Shown: positions 13,325 to 17,036 of the stretch, one piece after another | How positions within the stretch are numbered: position 1 is the first letter of the stretch | Layout: each line of letters opens with the position of its first letter | Assembly: GCA_028714275.1 (NCBI GenBank) | Contig: JAQTMP010000011.1 | Span: forward strand, 1-17,036 | Length of the DNA stretch: 17,036 nt | Source: Candidatus Paceibacterota bacterium | Lineage (GTDB): Bacteria > Patescibacteriota > Minisyncoccia > Phycocordibacterales > CAINVO01 | Reading direction: 5' to 3' | Position numbers and translations under genes: made by a program | The notes under the pieces: generated by a model | Told to the model about the DNA's origin: nothing | Database searches by the model: none | The model's input: the letters and a program-made list of their open reading frames with translations, nothing else

Positions 13325-14884
13325 ATGTCTGAGCTCCTTGTCCATACTATATTTTACAGTAGTTCAATCGTCATTAGCCTCGGACTAGGTTTGGCTGTAC
13401 TCATCAACAATCCTCGCAAAGGATTAAACATTTTTTATTTTCTCACAACGCTGTGCTACAGCATATTTGCGGTAGCCTATACCGTTGGGGTAACTATTTC
13501 AGATCCTATTCTTTCACATAGGGTATTGCTTTTTACAATGGTCAATATTTTGACCCTTTGTTTCAATACCGCTTGGGTTTTTTGTGTGGTTGGAAAACTA
13601 AAAGATTATAAGCGTCAGCTTGTTTTGTTGTTTGGATCTGCGTCAGCCTTGTTTATTTTTTTTCTGACGGACACCTCTAGGTTCAATCTACCTTCAGTTC
13701 CAAAAATGTATTTTGCAAATTACTACCAGCCCGGTAGGTTTTACTGGCTTTTTATCCTTTTCTTTTTTGTAGTGTTTATCTACTTCATGTCACTTTTGTT
13801 CAAACAATACAAAGTTTCCAATGCTGTAGAACGCAACCGTCTCAAATATTATATCGGGGCCTTCTTTTTTGGCTATACAGTCGGCTCCATTTCATTTTTA
13901 CTGGAATACAATATTCAGGCAGATCCCATTTGGTCCGCCTTTCTTGTTTTTTACAATGTGCCTTTAGCTTACGGTATTCTGAAATATGACCTGATGGATA
14001 TTCATATTGTGGCAAAGAATGCCCTGGTCTTTTCTGGCCTTACTGTTTTGATCGGTGTCGTTATCGTAGGGCTAAATGTACTGAGTAATTACCTGGTAGA
14101 AACATTTGCAGGTTTTCCTTTCTGGTTCATCCCTTTCCTGAGCGGCTTGATTGCTGTCGCTATTGGTCATCTTGTGTGGACGCGTATTCGAGATGTGGAT
14201 GTTTTAAAGTACGAATTTATTAATAATATCACTCATAAATTTCGCACCCCTCTGACCCATATTCGTTGGTTGTCCGAGGATTTGCGAGCAGCAGACTCTC
14301 TCGCTGAGCGCAACAACATGGTGGATCAGATCCAGTATGCCAGTATGCGCCTCTTTGAGCTGACAAATGTGGTGATTGATGTCGCTCGTGACAACAATAG
14401 CGACTATTTGTACCGCTTTACTAAGGGTCAGTTGGGAGAAATAGTTCAGGAAGTGTATCAGTCTCACCAGGTCCAAATCGCTAAGAAAAATTTGAGAGTA
14501 AATGTACATGTTGACCCAAGCCTGCCGCTGATCATGTTTGACAGAACCCGCCTCCAATTTGTTATCCAGATTTTATTTGAAAATGCTTTGATTTACACAC
14601 CAGCAAATGGTCAGATAGGCATGTCTCTCGATCGAGGTGAGGGGGGCAGGACTGTGCGTTTTGCGGTTAAAGATAGCGGCATTGGTATTTCTCCAGAGCA
14701 AATCTCACTCTTATTTTCGAAATTTTATCGTGCCCCCAATGCTCGCAGAGCTGATACCGAAGGGATGGGTATCGGTCTTTACATGGCCAAAACTATCGTG
14801 GAAAAACATGGTGGCAAAATCAAGGCCCAGTCTGAAGGTGAGGGCAAAGGGTCAACATTTTCTTTCGAATTACCTTTGGTATAA
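13325..14884 (+). CDS. membrane sensor histidine kinase with 7TM-type N-terminus
   Basis: A 519-residue sensor kinase. The first ~285 residues form about eight hydrophobic segments (roughly 5-27, 34-57, 66-90, 98-114, 139-160, 175-193, 202-218, 234-285), similar to 7TM histidine-kinase sensor regions. HisKA follows: FINNITHKFRTPLTHIRWLS (298-317) with phospho-acceptor His304. HATPase_c has N box ILFENALIYTP (416-426), G1 VKDSGIGIS (448-456), F box LFSKFYRAPNARRADTEG and G2 GMGIGLYMAK. The residue after His304 is Lys305 (HKFRTP); most HisKA kinases have Glu there, which helps catalysis. No response regulator gene lies nearby, so it is an orphan kinase in this window. It has its own promoter and follows the sigma/anti-sigma pair. 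Confidence 0.95.
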   Translation: MSELLVHTIFYSSSIVISLGLGLAVLINNPRKGLNIFYFLTTLCYSIFAVAYTVGVTISDPILSHRVLLFTMVNILTLCFNTAWVFCVVGKLKDYKRQLVLLFGSASALFIFFLTDTSRFNLPSVPKMYFANYYQPGRFYWLFILFFFVVFIYFMSLLFKQYKVSNAVERNRLKYYIGAFFFGYTVGSISFLLEYNIQADPIWSAFLVFYNVPLAYGILKYDLMDIHIVAKNALVFSGLTVLIGVVIVGLNVLSNYLVETFAGFPFWFIPFLSGLIAVAIGHLVWTRIRDVDVLKYEFINNITHKFRTPLTHIRWLSEDLRAADSLAERNNMVDQIQYASMRLFELTNVVIDVARDNNSDYLYRFTKGQLGEIVQEVYQSHQVQIAKKNLRVNVHVDPSLPLIMFDRTRLQFVIQILFENALIYTPANGQIGMSLDRGEGGRTVRFAVKDSGIGISPEQISLLFSKFYRAPNARRADTEGMGIGLYMAKTIVEKHGGKIKAQSEGEGKGSTFSFELPLV

Positions 14885-14885
14885 T
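14877..14885 (+). promoter_or_regulatory. extended -10 promoter of the 14893 gene, leaderless
   Basis: TGGTATAAT lies inside the last codons of the kinase gene and ends 7 nt before the ATG at 14893. The predicted +1 falls at or one base before the start codon. Confidence 0.65.
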
Positions 14886-14892
14886 CGCACGT

Positions 14893-15120
14893 ATGTTTAA
14901 AAACTTTTTATTGAAAAAAATGCTAGCTAGCCAGTTGAAGGGTGTTCCTCAGGCTGAACAGGATCGGCTTTTTAACCTGATCGAAAAAAATCCAGATTTT
15001 TTTAAAAATTTGGCTGAAAAAATTCACCAGAAGATGCAATCCGGTAAAAGTCAGATGGATGCGACTATGGAGGTGATGCGAGAAAACGAAACTTTACTAA
15101 AAGAAATAGCAGTGAAATAA
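14893..15120 (+). CDS. small all-helical hypothetical protein
   Basis: A 75-residue protein, not recognised functionally. It reads as an amphipathic helix (FKNFLLKKMLASQLKG), a PQAEQDRLFNLIEKNPDFF helix and a longer C-terminal helix (LAEKIHQKMQSGKSQMDATM). It has no cysteines, signal peptide or membrane segment, and is rich in Lys, Gln and Glu. It resembles small conserved proteins seen in CPR genomes, but no role is known to me. Its own extended -10 element predicts a leaderless mRNA. The next gene begins 9 or 27 nt after its stop, depending on the start chosen, so the two are probably co-transcribed. Confidence 0.75.
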   Translation: MFKNFLLKKMLASQLKGVPQAEQDRLFNLIEKNPDFFKNLAEKIHQKMQSGKSQMDATMEVMRENETLLKEIAVK

Positions 15121-15147
15121 CCATAGCTGATGAGCGTAGTATCAAAC

Positions 15148-15723
15148 ATGAAAAAAATATATATTCTACTTGGACATGAAGACAAAGAAACATTCAACGG
15201 CGCTTTGGCTGATGCTTATGAACGTGGAGCACGAGCTGCGGGTCATGATGTTAGACGCACCAATATCGGTGATTTAAAATTTGACCCAATTTTACATAAA
15301 GGCTACAAGGAAATACAGGTTCTCGAACCAGATCTTGTCAAAGTACAGGAAGATATTTTATGGGCTGAGCACTTGGTTTTTATCTACCCGATGTGGTGGT
15401 CTTCCATGCCAGCCATTATGAAGGGAATGATTGATCGCGTGTGGCTGCCAAGATTTGCTTATCGATTTAAAAAGTACAACCTGGGCTGGACCAAGCTTCT
15501 TGGAGGCCGAGATGCCAGAGTGGTGACCACGATGGACTCCATTCCTGTCATCTCACGGATCCTCTTTGGAGACTCCACTCGCGAGCTTGTGCGGGCCACT
15601 CTAAAATTTTCCGGTATTTCTCCAGTGCAAATCACTCGCATAGGACCCTTAAAATTTTTGTCGGATAACCATAAAAAAAGAATCATTCGCAAGCTGGAGA
15701 GAATGGGAAGAAAGGGTAAATAG
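15148..15723 (+). CDS. flavodoxin-fold NAD(P)H oxidoreductase (quinone reductase/KefF family)
   Basis: A 191-residue Flavodoxin_2-type protein, predicted to bind FMN or FAD and reduce quinones or similar acceptors in the cytoplasm. KKIYILLGHEDKETFNGAL (2-20) is the N-terminal flavin phosphate-binding strand-loop, GARAAGHDVRRTNIGDLKFD matches the second strand region, and WAEHLVFIYPMWWSSMPAIM followed by KGMIDRVW is the hallmark flavin-ring segment (PxWWxxMPAxxKG). The C-terminal helix is basic (KKRIIRKLERMGRKGK). I chose the ATG at 15148 because MKKIYILLGH is the normal N-terminus; an in-frame ATG at 15130 would add MSVVSN. No Shine-Dalgarno is seen at either. It is shorter than NQO1 (~270), close to the bacterial KefF/MdaB size. 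Confidence 0.88.
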   Translation: MKKIYILLGHEDKETFNGALADAYERGARAAGHDVRRTNIGDLKFDPILHKGYKEIQVLEPDLVKVQEDILWAEHLVFIYPMWWSSMPAIMKGMIDRVWLPRFAYRFKKYNLGWTKLLGGRDARVVTTMDSIPVISRILFGDSTRELVRATLKFSGISPVQITRIGPLKFLSDNHKKRIIRKLERMGRKGK

Positions 15724-15724
15724 T

Positions 15725-15753
15725 TTGTGAAAAATCTATCTTTCGGCTATGAT
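15725..15753 (+). promoter_or_regulatory. promoter of ychF, near-leaderless
   Basis: TTGTGA (15725-15730), a 17-nt spacer and TATGAT (15748-15753). The ATG at 15762 begins 8 nt after the -10, so the leader would be 0-2 nt. Confidence 0.65.
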
Positions 15754-15761
15754 GGTCTCCT

Positions 15762-16859
15762 ATGTCACTGTCTATAGGCATCGTAGGTCTCCCAAACGTC
15801 GGCAAGTCGACGCTTTTTAATGCCCTGACCAAAAAAAGCGTGCTTGCCGCCAATTATCCTTTTGCCACGATCGACCCATCAGTCGGAGTAGTCACTGTGC
15901 CGGACGAAAGGCTTTGGCAGCTTTCCGCCTTTTCCCAAACACTTAAAACCGTCCCTGCAGTGGTTGAATTTGTGGACATTGCTGGACTGGTCAAAGGGGC
16001 CTCGGAAGGAGAAGGTTTGGGCAATAAATTCCTGGCCAATATCCGAGAAACAGATGCTATTGCTGAAGTGGTGCGTATTTTTGAGGACAGCAATATCATT
16101 CACGTCAACAATAAAATTGACCCTATTTTTGATATCGAGATTATCAACTACGAACTCATGGTCGCAGATATGCAGACTGTGACAAAGAGGCTTGGAACTA
16201 TTCAGAAGGAAATTAAGAAAGGGGAAAAAGCGGCAATCAAAGAGCAGGCTCTTTTAGTCAAAATCGAAACGGCCCTAAAAGCCAATAAACTGGCGCGGAG
16301 TGTCGCAATGACTGATGAAGAAAAAATAATTTCCAAAGCCCTCAATCTCCTTACAATCAAGCCAATCCTCTATGTCCTAAATAAAAAAGCTGGCGGTACC
16401 AATCTCGACGAAATCAAGGATGGACGGTTCGAAAAATTGCTTGACTATATTAGAGGCCTTGATGCCGAGTATGTAGTAGTGGATGCAAAGATTGAAGAGG
16501 ATCTAAAAGACTTAGTGGGGGAGGAAAAGGAAATGTTTAGAGGAGAGCTTGGAGGAAAAGATGATGGCATTGATTTGCTGATAAAAAAAGGTTACGAAAT
16601 CCTCAATCTTTCCACCTACTTTACAACAGGCGTGCAGGAAACCCGTGCCTGGACTATTCAACGTGGCTGGGCTGCTCCGCTGGCAGGTACAGCTATTCAT
16701 ACTGATTTTAAGGATAAGTTTATCCGAGCGGAAGTTGTTTTTTGGAAGGACCTCTTAGATGCTGGCTCCTACGGTGCCGCGCGTGAAAAAGGTCTCGTTA
16801 GGACAGAGGGCAAGGATTATATTGTTAAGGATGGAGATGTGATAGAGTTTAAGATCTAG
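15762..16859 (+). CDS. ychF: YchF/Obg-like nucleotide-binding ATPase
   Basis: Ribosome-associated P-loop ATPase of the Obg family (OLA1/YchF), linked to stress response and translation. Its 365 residues match the ~363 of E. coli YchF. G1 is GLPNVGKST (9-17), the switch region NYPFATIDPSVG (31-42), G3 DIAGLVKGASEGEGLGNKFL (72-91), a coiled-coil insertion (about 130-200) and a C-terminal TGS domain ending EGKDYIVKDGDVIEFKI. The specificity motif, NMxE or NVNE in most YchF proteins (favouring ATP), reads NKKA (207-210) here, so nucleotide preference cannot be called from sequence. It has its own promoter immediately after the oxidoreductase stop and no Shine-Dalgarno. Confidence 0.97.
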   Translation: MSLSIGIVGLPNVGKSTLFNALTKKSVLAANYPFATIDPSVGVVTVPDERLWQLSAFSQTLKTVPAVVEFVDIAGLVKGASEGEGLGNKFLANIRETDAIAEVVRIFEDSNIIHVNNKIDPIFDIEIINYELMVADMQTVTKRLGTIQKEIKKGEKAAIKEQALLVKIETALKANKLARSVAMTDEEKIISKALNLLTIKPILYVLNKKAGGTNLDEIKDGRFEKLLDYIRGLDAEYVVVDAKIEEDLKDLVGEEKEMFRGELGGKDDGIDLLIKKGYEILNLSTYFTTGVQETRAWTIQRGWAAPLAGTAIHTDFKDKFIRAEVVFWKDLLDAGSYGAAREKGLVRTEGKDYIVKDGDVIEFKI

Positions 16860-16886
16860 GAATTTCCTCATACTTGTATTTTATTG

Positions 16887-16892
16887 TATAAT
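16887..16892 (+). promoter_or_regulatory. -10 box of the last gene
   Basis: A consensus TATAAT with a predicted start near 16899 and a leader of ~24 nt to the ATG at 16923. No convincing -35 at the right distance. Confidence 0.5.
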
Positions 16893-16922
16893 GCGGCCAC
16901 TATTCATAAGTATTGTCTGTAT

Positions 16923-17036
16923 ATGGAAACCCAAAAAAAATCAAGATTTTTAAAAACCGCTCTCATTATCAGTATTGTGATCGTCCTGAACCTCTTTTTT
17001 AACTACGCCCTTTCCTTGGTCTATAAATCTCCCGAC
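16923..17036 (+). CDS. membrane protein, N-terminal fragment cut by the window end
   Basis: 38 codons are visible: a short basic start (METQKKSRFLK), then a transmembrane helix (TALIISIVIVLNLFFNYAL), then LVYKSPD running off the edge. It resembles the N-terminus of small membrane proteins of unknown function that I associate with Parcubacteria, but too little is present to name it. The ATG follows a TATAAT promoter and has no Shine-Dalgarno. Confidence 0.7.
   Translation, partial: METQKKSRFLKTALIISIVIVLNLFFNYALSLVYKSPD

Noticed and set aside
1..17036. CRISPR array, prophage, insertion sequence or integron
   Set aside because: No spaced direct repeats, transposase, integrase or phage structural gene was seen.

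Overview
The window looks like a chromosomal segment of a Patescibacteria/CPR bacterium, most likely Parcubacteria. This is inferred from the gene set and style: shortened DNA-repair proteins, a stand-alone SWIB protein, an ECF sigma factor followed by a DUF5667-type membrane protein, a 7TM-type histidine kinase, a tRNA without an encoded CCA, few Shine-Dalgarno sites and A/T-rich promoters very close to start codons. TGA is used only as a stop. Gene content is mostly housekeeping. There is no CRISPR array, prophage or transposase.

Layout. (1) 1-7463 holds all three nucleotide-excision-repair genes, uvrB (3' part), uvrA and uvrC, the last two as an operon. Between uvrB and uvrA lie a divergent adenylate-kinase-like gene, a SWIB-domain gene and a minus-strand gene that reads like an exported beta-barrel protein. 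(2) 7464-7933 has no protein gene. It carries a strong promoter, a highly structured RNA of about 395 nt closed by a perfect 21-bp terminal helix, and a terminator; I cannot assign it to a known RNA class. (3) 7934-9994 holds a divergent ddl, tRNA-Ala(UGC) and a secreted or anchored cysteine-containing protein. (4) 10059-11364 (minus) holds a small unknown protein and mltG. (5) 11452-14884 is a signalling block: ECF sigma factor, overlapping membrane anti-sigma-like protein, then an orphan histidine kinase. (6) 14893-17036 holds a small helical protein, a flavodoxin-fold oxidoreductase, ychF and the start of a membrane protein.

How the genes work together. UvrABC would form a reduced excision-repair system: this UvrA lacks the insertion domain and this UvrC lacks the C-terminal HhH region. 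Ddl and MltG serve peptidoglycan metabolism. The sigma, anti-sigma and kinase genes suggest envelope sensing.

Most notable signals: the unassigned structured RNA; a one-base reading-frame break in uvrB that falls exactly on a dnaX-type A_AAA_AAG slippery heptamer; a frame break between signal peptide and body of the beta-barrel-like gene; and a recurrent TATA box placed 6-8 nt before ATG, implying leaderless mRNAs.
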